From Costus lasius (taxonomy: Eukaryota; Streptophyta; Magnoliopsida; Zingiberales; Costaceae), in the NCBI GenBank assembly GCA_027563935.2, contig CM050449.1:46350507-46414506 (forward strand): a stretch of 64,000 bases of DNA. The letters are read 5' to 3'. Positions 12,443-23,568 of the stretch are shown here, piece after piece (the first letter of the stretch is position 1; each line of letters starts with the position of its first letter). The notes under the pieces are model-generated. The model saw nothing but the letters and a program-made list of their open reading frames with translations. It had not been told where the DNA came from and ran no database searches. The position numbers were made by a program, and so were the translations under genes.

Positions 12443-12553
12443 AGTTGGCTAGCTAAAACTTAGTTCGGGGGAAAACATGTTTGTGTATTGCTAGACACCT
12501 GATAGGTTTATGTTTGTTTTCCTTACTATGGAATTTGTGTGTAGGAATTTAAG

Positions 12554-13579
12554 ATGGTGCGATCCAGAGGAAATGCTAGCAGCGAGGGTGAGCAGACCTC
12601 AGATCTCACGAGAACCATTGAGGCTCTGACAGGCATGGTATGGCAACAGGGTACCATGATAGAGAGGCAAGCTCAGATGCTGCAGCAGCAACAGACTCAG
12701 CATCAAGAAGCGCAACAGCAGCTCTTGCAGCACTTGACTCAGGAGAGATCCCAGACTACCACTCGGGCGGTGGGGAATGACTATCGGGAAGACGCTCACA
12801 GGCGCTATGCCTCGCTTGTGAGTGAATTCCAGAAACTGGGTCCTAGCTCTTTTTATGGGGGCTCAGAATCAAGTACGGCAGAGAACTGGCAGTTGGTTTT
12901 GGACAAGATTTTTCAAGTCATTCGTTGCTCAGATGAGGACAAGCTGTGTCTGGCCACCTATATGATGCGTGGTGACGCAGATGAGTGGTGGAAGGGCGTG
13001 GTGAGGTTAGCTGCCGAAAGACATGAAGCAGTAAATTGGCCCTACTTCTTGTCTCAATTTAACGAGAAGTATTTCCCTGATAGCTTGGTAGAGGACCGAG
13101 AGGTGGAATTTATTCACCTGGAGCAGGGTGATATGACTGTGGACCAGTATGAGTTGCAGTTCACTAAGTTGGGAAAGTATGCTCCCCACCTGATAAACAC
13201 TGAAAAGAGGAGGGCTACCAAGTTTCTCAGAGGTCTCAGATGGGACATTCGAGAGCAGGTTGGTGCTCAGCACTTGGAGACTTATAGTGAGACTGTTGGG
13301 CGAGCACGCACCATCGAGAGATACATATCTGAGAGGACCGTGACTGTGATTCCTGCAGCTGAGGCGGCAGCTCCTCAGTTTGGTGATGGCGGCAAGGGTA
13401 AGAAGTACCCTAAGCATAAGGACTACAAGAAGGGCAGGTATAAGCCTTACTCTCACAAGGCACCGCAGCAGTCCAGGGATGCACCGCAGCAATCCAGGGA
13501 TGTAAAGAATGGTAACACAGAGGATCGGATTTGTCATCATTGTGGGCTCAAAGGACATCTGATGAGGGACTGTTATTAG
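12554..13579 (+). pseudogene. Element B gag (stopped within the nucleocapsid region)
   Basis: Gag begins MVRSRGNASSEGEQ at the first ATG after a leader of about 110 bp. It has a Q-rich coiled-coil-like stretch (residues about 40-65), then the retrotransposon gag fold (ENWQLVLDKIFQVIRCSDED, GDADEWWKGV, EFIHLEQGDMTVDQYELQFT), a basic linker ([18 protein letters not shown]) and one CCHC knuckle (CHHCGLKGHLMRDC). A TAG at 13577-13579 ends it between the two knuckles; A has a lysine codon at this point. The residue after the stop that should be the first Cys of knuckle 2 is Trp (WFRCKKPGH). Gag packages element RNA into cytoplasmic particles. Confidence 0.9.
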
Positions 13580-15649
13580 AAGAATGGTGTATGGTTCAGG
13601 TGTAAGAAACCTGGGCACATGATCAAAGACTGCAAAGAGCCTGAGATGCAGCAGAGAGGCACAGATAAGCCTACAGTCCAGACTCGAGTTTATGCCGTGG
13701 CTGAGAAGGATACACGGGCTTCCCGATCCGTCGTGGAAGGTACTTTATTTGTATTCGATCAGTTAGCTCGCATCTTATTTGACCCTGGTGCAAATTTATC
13801 TTTTGTATCTGTTAGATTTGCTGCATGTTTACCTGTATTACCTAAGGTGCTGGATTATGTTGTATCTGTAAGTACTCCCTTAGGAAAATCATCATCTACA
13901 GACACTGTTTGTGCCGATTGTGTAGTGCATGTAGAGGGTTATGAGTTTCTTGTAGATCTAATCCTTTTAGACATGCAAGACTATGATGTCATCCTAGGTA
14001 TGGATTGGTTATCTTCGCATCATGCCACTGTGGATTGCTTTGAGAAAGTAATCACCTTGAATCTACTAGATGGGAATCGGCTTTTTGTGAGAGGTCTGGT
14101 ATCAGACCAAGGACCACATGTGATATCTTTCCTGCAGGCTAGAAAGTTACTTGCTAGTGGGTGCAAGGGTTATCTTGCGCATGTTAAGGTGCAGAATGAT
14201 TCTACTCTTGATTTGACTCAGATGGCGGTGGTGCAAGAGTTTCCTGATGTGTTCTCTGAGGAATTTTCAGGCTTGCCACCAATACGAGAGGTAGAGTTTG
14301 GTATTGAGTTGGTGCCAGGTACTGCACCTATCTCCAGAGCTCCTTACCGCATGGCTACCTCAGAGTTGGCTGAACTTAAGAAGCAACTGGAGGAATTGCT
14401 GGAGAAAGGCTACATCCGGCCTAGTGCTTCTCCCTGGGGAGCACTAGTGCTATTCGTTAAGAAGAAGGATGGAACCCTGAGGATATGTATAGACTACAGG
14501 CAACTGAACCAAGTGAGTATCAAGAATAGGTATCCTCTCCCCAGAATTGATGATCTATTTGATCAATTACAGGGAGCTACAGTGTTCTCTAAGATTGATC
14601 TGAGATCAGGGTATTACCAGCTTAGGGTCAAGGATGAGGATATATTTAAGACTGCTTTCAGGACCAGGTATGGGCATTTCGAATTTCTAGTTATGCCTTT
14701 TGGACTGACGAATGCACCTGCTGTCTTCATGGATTTGATGAACAGGGTATTTCATGAATTACTTGATTCTTGTGTGGTGGTTTTCATAGATGATATCTTG
14801 GTGTACTCTCGGACTACTTCGGATCATGTCAGTGACTTGCGCAGAGTGCTGGAGATTCTGAGGAAAAACCAATTATATGCCAAGGCTAGTAAGTGTGAGT
14901 TTTGGCTAGAAAAGATCAGTTTCCTTGGGCATGTGATTTCTGGTCAGGGGGTGTCTGTGGATCCAGTTAAAGTGCAAGCCATCCTTAATTGGGGAAGACC
15001 GACTAGTGAGATCAGAAGTTTCCTGGGTCTAGCAGGTTACTACCGGAGGTTTGTTGAGGGATTCTCCAAGCTGGCGGGTCCTATAACGAAATTGACCAGA
15101 AAGGAGGCCAAGTTTAATTGGGATGACAAGTGTGAAGAGAGCTTTCAGGAGCTGATGAGAAGGTTGACTAGTACACCGATCCTCATTATTCCTAGTGATG
15201 GGGAAAGGTTTACTGTCTATACGGATGCTTCAGGCAAGGGGTTGGGTTGTGTCTTGATGCAGAAGAGTAATGTGGTAGCTTATGCTTCGAGACAACTGAA
15301 GGAGTATGAGTCGAACTACCCTACTCATGACTTAGAGTTGGCGGCCGTAGTCTTTGTTTTGAAGATATGGCGTCACTATTTGTTGGGTCAAGAGTTTGAT
15401 CTGTTCACTGACTACCAGAGTCTCAAGTACATCTTCACTCAGAAGGAGTTGAACATGAGACAGAGAAGATGGATGGAGTTGATCAAAGACTATGACTTCG
15501 CTATTCAGTATCAGGCTGGAAAGCCCAATGTAGTGGCTGATGCACTGAGCAGACATCCAGTAGCTTCAGTAGCGGCACTACGGGTCAGTGAGTGGCAGTT
15601 ATTGCAAGAGTTCAGAGATCTCAGGATCAGTGTTTCTCCTAGAGTTTAG
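13580..15649 (+). pseudogene. Element B protease, RT and RNase H segment
   Basis: The frame is the same as gag. It starts with the damaged second zinc knuckle ([14 protein letters not shown]) and continues through the protease ([24 protein letters not shown]), RT ([29 protein letters not shown] with the two catalytic Asp at 14783-14794) and RNase H ([42 protein letters not shown]). FTDYQSL replaces the FTDHQSL of A and C. Two residues present in A (SATEIRS versus SEIRS) are missing at about 15004. It ends at TAG 15647-15649, where A has CAG. Confidence 0.92.
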
Positions 15650-16342
15650 TCGGGTTATGTGGCTTTCCTCAGAGTACAGTCTGTTTTGTTGCAGAAGATC
15701 AGAGATCAGCAGTCTGTGGATCCGAAATTAGCTCAGATCAGGGATAGTTTGGTTGCGGGTACAGTTCAGGATTTTAGCTTGTCTGATGATGGTGTTCTCC
15801 GGTTCCGTGGAAGGGTGTGTGTCCCTGAGGAACCGAGCTTGAGGAAAGAAATATTGGAGGATAGCCATAACTCCAAATATTCTCTACACCCTGGTGTGAC
15901 TAAGATGTATCAGGACCTTAAGAAGAGTTTTTGGTGGCCGGGTATGTGGAAAGAGGTATTTGATTTTGTCTCTAGGTGTTTAACCTGTCAGACTGTAAAG
16001 GCTGAACACCAGAAGCCTGGTGGTTTGTTGCAGCCCCTTCCTATTCCTGAGTGGAAGTGGGAATGCATCAGTATGGACTTTGTGTGTGGTTTGCCCAGAA
16101 CCAGATTGGGTCATGATGCTATTTGGGTGATTGTTGATAGACTCACTAAATCAGCCCACTTTCTCCCGATCAAGATGACTTATCCTTTGGAGAGACTGGC
16201 TAAGTTGTATATTGATGAGATAGTCAGACTGCATGGAGTGCCTGTTGATATTGTGTCTGATAGGGACTCTCGGTTTCTGTCCAGGTTTTGGAAGAGCTTA
16301 CAGGAGGGTTTGGGTACTAAGCTGAGTTTTAGTACAGCATAA
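15650..16342 (+). pseudogene. Element B integrase, N-terminal and core segment
   Basis: The frame is the same as the upstream pol. It has the HHCC zinc-binding region ([31 protein letters not shown]) and the first two catalytic aspartates ([20 protein letters not shown]). It ends at TAA 16340-16342, just before the motif with the catalytic Glu. A and C have a tyrosine codon there, so a single T-to-A change explains the stop. Confidence 0.9.
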
Positions 16343-17131
16343 CATCCTCAGTCTGATGGCCAGACTGAGCGTACTATCCAGACTCTAGAAGATCTGTTGA
16401 GAGCTTATGTGGTTGATTGGAGTTCTGAGTGGAACCGGGATCTATCTTTGATAGAGTTCACCTATAATAATAGCTTCCACTCCAGTATTCAGATGGCTCC
16501 TTATGAGGCTTTGTATGGGAGGAGATGTAGGACTCCCTTGTGTTGGGAGGAAATTGGTGATAGATTGATTTTGAGATCTGATGCAGTACAGGAGACTACT
16601 GATAAGGTCAGAGAGATACAGAATAAACTGAAGATTTCTCGGGACAGACAGAAGAGTTATGCTGATGACCGTCGTCGTTCCCTAGAGTTTGTGGTAGGGG
16701 ATCATGTTTTCTTAAAGGTGTCACCTACTAAGGGTGTTATGAGGTTTGGCAAAAAGGGCAAGCTGAGCCCTAGGTTTGTAGGCCCTTTTGACATTATTGA
16801 GAGAGTTGGTCTAGTGGCTTACAAGTTAGCTTTACCTCCTGCTTTGGAACATGTGCATAATGTATTCCATGTTTCTACTTTGAGGAAATATCATCCTGAT
16901 CCATCTCATGTATTGGAGTTGGAACCTCTTCTGATTCAGAGTGATTTGACCTTTGAGGAAAGACCTCTCCGGATTGTGGATAGAAAGGATAAAGTTCTGA
17001 GGAACAAGTCTATACCTTTGGTAAAGGTTATCTGGGGAAATCAGTCGGTTGAGGAGGCGACCTGGGAGACTGAAGCGGATATGAGGAAGTTTTATGCTTA
17101 TCTTTTTGATGATATGGATGCTGAGCTTTAG
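16343..17131 (+). pseudogene. Element B integrase, C-terminal segment and chromodomain-like tail
   Basis: It follows the TAA in the same frame. It begins HPQSDGQTERTIQTLEDL, with the third catalytic residue Glu, and continues through YEALYGRRCRTPLCW and the GPF module (LSPRFVGPFDIIERVGLVAY) to the tail VEEATWETEADMRKFYAYLF. The stop is TAG 17129-17131, 29 bp before the 3' LTR. Confidence 0.9.
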
Positions 17132-17147
17132 AGGACTAAAGCTTTAT

Positions 17148-17160
17148 AAGGAGGGAGGGA
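17148..17160 (+). other. Polypurine tract of element B
   Basis: aaggagggaggga lies directly before the 3' LTR start at 17161, identical to that of A. Confidence 0.85.
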
Positions 17161-19880
17161 TGTAAGATCCAAGGATCTTAATTCCTGGTAAGTACAATTC
17201 TTGATTTAAATCTTTGACTGTGATATATTTCTATGTTTTAATTTCGTCAACCCTAGGATGGGGGGAGAATTTTATCTCTAAAAACCTTAAGGGGTTAGTT
17301 ATAAATTAGTGGCAAAGGGTTAGTGGATATTCATTTAAGTCTTAATGGATTTTGACTCTAGTAATTAATTAATTAGAGCTTATTGGATGTTAATTAAATC
17401 CTTATTGGATTTTCGCTTAAATGAATAATTAACTATGGGTTAATGGGTTTGCACTTAAATTAGATCTAAAATTCGAATTAATTGGTTAACAGGTTTAAAA
17501 TTTAAAACCGAAATTTTAAGTGGGTAATTGCGGTTAGGGAAGGAAAGTTGGCCTTTTTTTTTGGCTTGGAAGAAACCTTAGGGCGGCGGCTTGGAGGCTT
17601 GGGCGACCTTGAAGGCTTAGACGAAATTCCTTTCTTCCTCTTCTTTTCCTTTGGCCGGCGTTCTTGGGTGCTTGGTGGCGTCTCTCTTCCATTGGTGGCG
17701 ACATTGGTGGAATTTCAAAGCCTTAGACGAGTTTTGGAGAGGATTTCACCTTGGTGTTCACGGTTCAAAATAAGAGGTGAGTGGGGTGTCTCATTCAAAT
17801 TCTATCAATTTAGTTGTGTTAGTTGATACATTGGATTGATTGGAAATTACCATGTTAGAAAACCGAAACTCAAGACTTCACCATGTTGAAAACCGAAATT
17901 TGCAAAGGAGTATTTATGTTGAAAACCGAAATTTGCAAAGGAGTATTTATGTTGAAAACCGAAATTTGCAAAGGTGTATTTATGTTGAAAACCGAAATTT
18001 GCAAAGGTGTATTTATGTTGAAAACCGAAATTTGCAAAGGTGTATTTATGTTGAAAACCGAAATTTGCAAAGGTGTATTTATGTTGAAAACCGAAATTTG
18101 CAATGGTGTATCTATGTTGAAATACCGAAATTTTTGCAACATGAAATTTAAGGTATTCTTATAGGGGATTTAGGTAGTATTAAATCAGTGATTCTTGAGC
18201 ATGAAATTCTTGTTAACTAGGTTTAAATTTTAAGTTAGATAATATGTTGTAGAACCGTGGGCTATATGTGTTGTATTTTAATCCTATGTTAAATATTTGA
18301 ATGCCCTGATAAATGCTAACAATGCTAATAATTTTTATGGCCATGTATTCTGTTTGAGAAACTTGGGTGATAACTTAGCAAGGTTATACTGAACTGATCA
18401 GCATGAAACCTAAGGACTACACTACATTATGTGGTTATGTGATTTTCGAATATTATGTGTTGTGGTCTGTGTAACCATTATGGGATGGATAGGACTAAGG
18501 CTAAGTGTAACCGTGTACTCAAGGGGATAGTCTATATGTGATATGTTAGGGGTTAGAGATTTCAGCCCTGTGTTTGTGATATGTGAGGGGTTGATGTTTC
18601 AGCCGCCTGTTGTGATTATCGTGATGAAAATGACTATCCTAGAGTCTGGTCGACACTTAGGAGTCCACTTTTGTGAAATAAGATATAAGATGTGTCTAGT
18701 GGTTGTCCAGGTAAGGAACTCTTTGGGAGAACGAGTGATTGACGCAAAGTGCCATGTCTTGGTCGGACAGGGGCCACCTCTTGATGTCATTACTCTTAGA
18801 CGTTTAGATTTTTGTGTTATGGGGTGGTGTAGATCAAGGTATCACATCTTGACCGGGTGGGGATTACCTCTTGAGTCTACACACTGTCCATGTTTGTGTT
18901 GCATGTGATTTGCAGGCTTCTCCCAGTGCTTAGGCCAGAGCTGGGTTGGACCATAGTGGTCACTCTTGATTTATGCTGGACAACAACTAAGTGGTTGGTG
19001 TGTTTAGTTGGTTTAGAGTATGGCTCTAGAACTTTGGTTACTCTGGCGTGATATTTGTGTGGTGCCTATACATCTAATTATTTATATGAGTTCTGTTCTT
19101 GATTTTCTGATTCTTTATTTTAGTTATATGTTGACATAATGTTCTGCTAAAGATTTTTTAAAACAATCTGCATGTATCTTTGAGGGTATGTTATGGATGG
19201 TCGAGTGAGACTATCTACTCACTGGGCTGTGGAGCTCACCCCTCAATATTTTCAGGTGTAGAACAGGGGCGCACTACCTGAGTTAGCGTTTTATATGGGA
19301 CTTGTGTTGATATGGATATTATGCTGGTTTGATGTATAAGATTTAATTGTGTTTAGTTAACTAGGGCCGGTTATGGCTAAACTTTGTGAACCAGTGTTGC
19401 CGGTTGTGGCAGTTTTGAGATTTTGATTTTTGTGTCACCGAGGGCTTTGGCCTGTTTTCGGTGTTTGATATCATTGATGTTAGTTATATGAATTTATTGA
19501 ATCAATATTGTGGTTTTGCTTTGAACTTTCGAGTCGGTTTGTATTTGCGATCAGATTTGATATAAATGTGAACTTGCATATGTCTAGTGCAAGTATTGCC
19601 TGGTGGCAGGTACCCTTATGTGATTTATGGATTTTACGGATTTTATATGGCTTTGATATAACTGTTGCCTTGCATATGTCTAGTGCAAGGATTGCGTGGT
19701 GGCAGGTACATTTATGAAATTGTGTTTCGTGGATTTTCGATGTGTGGATTCTCGAAAATTTTCAGATCGACTTTTCCTGAACTTGGTTTTACTTAGCATG
19801 TGCATCGATCTTGTATGATAACATCCTGTTCCTTTGTGAATTGTGTTGCTTGTTTGGGGTTAAGATAACGGGATGTGACA
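17161..19880 (+). repeat. 3' LTR of Gypsy element B (2720 bp)
   Basis: It pairs with 9753-12427. Compared with the 5' copy it has 12 extra bases near 17697 (ggtggcgacatt) and one more 33-bp unit. Those two changes account for the full 45-bp length difference. Confidence 0.95.
17883..18113 (+). repeat. 33-bp tandem array, seven units
   Basis: This is the same unit as at 10463-10660 but with seven copies; the last has aatgg for aaagg. The copy-number difference arose after insertion, or during the reverse transcription that produced this copy. Confidence 0.93.
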
Positions 19881-20575
19881 GATCTAGTCTAATCATGTTT
19901 GATTGATTAGGACATGTGATCGGTAAGCTTTGATCGGAGAATTGATGCTTGATCGTAAAGATCAGGGGTTCAATGTGATGTGTGGTTAGATCTTCTAAGA
20001 AGATTATAACCAGGGCTGGTTTGATTTGGTGCTTAAACCAAATTAAGATTGAACCGGTTCACTTGTGAACGCATGGTTCAATTTAAGAGGAGTTAGTGAT
20101 CGCTTAAAGGGAGTTATGGAGGGAGTTACATTTTCGGTTCTTACTATATGTGGTGGCCGAATTGTCCCTTTGTGCGCACCCCACGGTTTTCGCTTCTTGC
20201 TCTCGCTCTTCTCCTCTCTTCGTTCTCGTGTGTGAACCATCTTCACGCAAGGAAGAGAAATTCAACCAGCCAAGGGCGCACATCATCCTTTGAAGAAACG
20301 ATCAGGACTCCTTGGTGTCTTTGCTAGCACAAGGAACACAAAGGAAGAAAGTCTTTCTCATCTTGTGTGTGACTTCTTTGGAGAAGAGGCGCTCGCCCCT
20401 TACATCTTCCAAGCCGCCTCTTACATCATGGCAATGGTAATACTCTAACTTGCTCTATACAAGGTTGATGATGTGCTCATGTCATGCGATTGTTTAGAAT
20501 CCTATTCTTCATGCGGCATGTTGTAGTCGATTGCATACTAGAATATCTTTCAGAAACCTCATGCACCATAAGAGC
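19881..20575 (+). repeat. 3' LTR of Copia element G, right part (end uncertain)
   Basis: It resumes with gatct (the second duplication copy of B) and stays alignable with the LTR of H: gatcggtaagcttygatcg, the nnaaccggttcacttgtgaac region, and the catggcaatggta region at about 20428. Beyond about 20520 the similarity fades. No TG..CA end or target duplication could be fixed, because the left end of G lies outside the window. The end given is estimated from the 1665-bp LTR length of H. Confidence 0.6.
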
Positions 20576-20958
20576 ATAGACCACCGTGGTCTCATGGGCT
20601 TCGTGTGTGAGCTAGCTGGGCTGGACAAGGGAAACCGGTTTGGGCGTAAGTTGGTCCGGAGGGGTGGGAGTGATAAGATTGTTATATTCCGCAAGTGCAC
20701 GGATACTCGTAGTAATATAGAAAGATATCGAACCACAGAGACCTTATTGTCAAGTATCAAATAATTGTTTTCTTAATAGCTAAGCAAATCGAATATGATG
20801 CAAGTGAATAATCGATAAACACACGAGAAAATAATCAGAGAGATAAACTGGGATTAGGGTTTCATCCACCTTAATTTCATTGATTAGACATAAATAAAAG
20901 GTCATCAGACTAATTTTATTATGATAAAGACTTAGTTTACTTCATAAAGGGATCATCT

Positions 20959-21188
20959 CACTTTCATGCAGACAATCATGCAGGGACCAATCTTCGCTTT
21001 CGCACAAGATCTATCCCAAAACTGAAGATAAGTAAATCATCAATCAAATAATTCAAAGAACACTTTCGTGCATACGAATTCTAAGTTGATTATCTCAAGT
21101 GGAATCTCAAGGATCACTTTCGTGCATCCAAGATTCAACACAAGTTCTACTTATGGTTTTCCAACAGACCGGTACTCACTTTCATGCA
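20959..21188 (+). repeat. Four copies of a 12-bp motif cactttcrtgca
   Basis: Exact copies with a or g at one position lie at 20959-20970, 21061-21072, 21115-21126 and 21177-21188. A weaker one (cgctttcgcac) lies near 20995. Spacing is 102, 54 and 62 bp. No function is known to me. Confidence 0.6.
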
Positions 21189-21415
21189 AATACCTATCAA
21201 TATTTATTACAATAACTCAACCTTGGATTCAAATTATTTATGATGGCAATAATATCACTAAAATCAAATAATAAGAACCAATCGAAGAAAGTTCCTAACG
21301 GAGTCATAGACGCCTATGGGGAAGGCCACATCCCTCTGGACGATGCTTGGGAAGACTCCCCAGGAAGTGATGACGACACCCCCCAAATTTCAGCTACAAA
21401 AGCTCTCTACTGCCC

Positions 21416-21815
21416 TGAACACGGCTAGGCCGTGATAGCAAACACGGCCAGGCCGTGATAGCAAACACGGCCGTGACACGGTCGTAGCCGGACGCGAACG
21501 CCAACACGGTCGTGGCACCCACCGTGTCGGGCTCGGCGGATTTTGGCCGCAACGAACACGGCCATGATGGAGAACACGGCCAGGCCATGATGAAGAATAC
21601 GACCCGTCATACTGGTTACGGCCCCGCCGTAAAATCAGCACAACATTCTGTGGATTTCGGCCCCAGCGAACACAACCGTGATGAAGAACACGGCCAGGCC
21701 GTGATGAACTCGCATTTCCCTAACACGGCCATGCCACCAGCTGTGTTCACCTCAGCGCAGAAATCATATACCGAACATGGCCATAACGATGAACACGGCC
21801 AGGCCGTGTTCAGCC
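21416..21815. repeat. Cluster of palindromic ACGGCC-N-GGCCGT units
   Basis: At least eight partial or complete copies occur in 400 bp, such as aacacggccaggccgtga, cacggccgtga, aacacggccatga and gaacacggccaggccatga. The core acggccaggccgt is a perfect inverted repeat around one base. The stretch is much richer in GC and CpG than its surroundings. Repeats of this look occur in non-coding parts of plant retroelements; I cannot assign it to a family from the sequence alone. Confidence 0.65.
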
Positions 21816-21897
21816 CCAGAAAGTCAAAGACGGTGATTTCGCACCCCATTCGAAGTTCTCAGCGGTCCTCGCACGCTCTGGACCGTTTTGTGAGAGT

Positions 21898-21902
21898 GAT
21901 GA
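21898..21902. other. Target-site duplication of element H (left copy)
   Basis: gatga here matches 30879-30883, directly after the 3' LTR of H. Confidence 0.93.
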
Positions 21903-23568
21903 TGTTGGGGTATGCCCTTAAGGCTAATGTTTGAGGCCTTGGGATTATATCAGTATCATGTATAAACTTCATGTTTATAAAGGCAATGGTTGTTATTCAT
22001 GTTGTTGCATTATCTGCTGTCATATGTATACTTCTGAATAATGTCTCAATGCTGTTCAGCTTGGCTGACATGCAGTTAAGTCCTTAGTCGAGATATCTTG
22101 GTGAACATGAGACAGCCTTGATATGATTGAGACTAATATGTGTTCTAATCTTATAGGATGCTTCGAGCATGGAATAAGATGTAGACTCATAGGTACATTG
22201 GATGTACTGGACAGACCCTACTAGGATATTCGATTGCTTGTCACAATGTGAATATTCCTTATATGCAACAAGTGGCATATTTCCTCTGACTTGAGATCAC
22301 TTGTGTTTCTAAATGATGATTGTCATTGTTTTGAGGTAGTTCAATATCATTTGAAACATAATGGTTATAGACTATCTTGGATAATGATCATGAGTCAGGT
22401 TAGGACACTAGTGATAGATAAAGGATTGCCGTCTCCTAGTTTGGAGTGTGATGTTCTATAGGGGCCCCCCCTGGATGAGATGATTGAGAAAGTGTATGGC
22501 CATACCCAGATGACTATGTTCATCTGATCTAATCATGCTCATCATATTGCAGCTACAGGCTTGACACACTTGTCCAATAAGAACATCAAGTGGCAAAGGA
22601 AACATGTATGCCTAGTGAAGTGGATTCACACTTGTGCTGTGGTTTGGGTGTAGTCTTGGAAGACTCTTTCCTTTATATTGGGAGACAGTGATGTGTTGCT
22701 AGATACCCCTCACTGATCGTGATAACATAAGTTATCGTTACCGACATTTAAAGGAAACCCTTAGGGTCGCACAATTTGATGATATGGCTTACTTAAGTCA
22801 GATCGTGTGGACTGAATTGTTTGGGTTCAGTTTAAAGGAGTTTAAACTCTGATTGTAAGTGAGATCTGGTCTGATCATGTTTGATTGATTAGGGCTTGAG
22901 ATCGGTAAGCTTCGATCGAGAGTATTGATGTTAGATCGGTGAGATCAAGAGCATCAAGAGATGAACGGTTAGATCTGGAACCTTAGGGTTTAATATGATC
23001 TAGACCAAGTGGCTTGGGTAATTTGGTCTTTGAACCAAACCAAATTGAACCGGCTCATGAGTGAGCACTTGGTTCAATGGGAGAGTTTTGATGGTTCACT
23101 TGGGTGAACGCATGAAACGTAGAGAGTTACTATTTTTGGAAGGCGGTTTCCAAATTGGAAACGCTCCCACGATTGTAACGTCGCTCGCCTCTCTCAATTG
23201 CTCTCGTGTGTGGTGAACTTCTTCTTCACGGAAAAGAGGTAGAGAGTTTTCGAGCCCTAGCAGCAAGAGGAACATCTAACCCCTTTCATTCGATCAAGGA
23301 TTCTTGAAGATCTTTGCTAGCACAAAGATCACCAAGGAGGAGCCATCTCTCTTCTTGTGTGCGGCAACTTTGGAGGAGACCCCTTTCGATCTCTGCTTCC
23401 AAGTCGTCACCTTCCTCATGGCACTGGTATGAATCTCATTTGATTTATACAATCTCAAGAGTTGATTATATGTACTTGCATTCGATCTTTTGAAACCCTA
23501 GATTCCGCTATAAAATTTATTTGCGCCACCTATTAGGGTTTCGCCCCCCTTGTTTTAGGGGACTTACA
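21903..23568 (+). repeat. 5' LTR of Copia element H (1666 bp)
   Basis: It runs from TGTTGGGGTATGCCC to GGGGACTTACA. It contains short inverted-repeat tracts of gatcggtaagcttcgatcg type near 22910, and no gene. Confidence 0.94.

Larger units (their letters stand above)
9753..19880 (+). mobile_element. Gypsy element B, complete (10,128 bp)
   Basis: This is a full-length Ty3/Gypsy chromovirus. It has a 5' LTR (9753-12427), primer site, one continuous gag-pol frame (12554-17131), polypurine tract, 3' LTR (17161-19880) and gatct duplications on both sides. It is a close relative of A in protein but belongs to a distinct LTR subfamily. By hand count the LTRs differ at about two dozen substitutions over roughly 2.6 kb (near 0.9%), plus a 12-bp and a 33-bp length difference. 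The frame carries three in-frame stops, so it is not autonomous as it stands. Confidence 0.96.
20576..21902. other. Unresolved repeat-like non-coding region, interrupted by element H
   Basis: No gene is recognised here. At 20672-20745 there is a stretch (attccgcaagtgcacgg, then gatatcgaaccacagaga) that looks like a dispersed plant repeat, possibly the non-coding part of an old retroelement. It is followed by a cluster of cactttcrtgca motifs (20959-21188) and a cluster of palindromic ACGGCC/GGCCGT units (21416-21815). A 140-codon open frame at 21512-21934 runs through the palindromes into the LTR of H and is judged spurious. The sequence probably continues at 30884 after H. Confidence 0.5.

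Noticed and set aside
13780..13810. D-P-G in the Gypsy protease as a novel inactivating mutation
   Set aside because: A and B both have it, and I recall D-P-G variants in plant Gypsy proteases, so it is treated as a family trait.
21512..21934. 140-residue ORF with HGQAV repeats
   Set aside because: It is built on the palindromic DNA repeats, runs into the LTR of H across an insertion junction, and has no recognisable domain.
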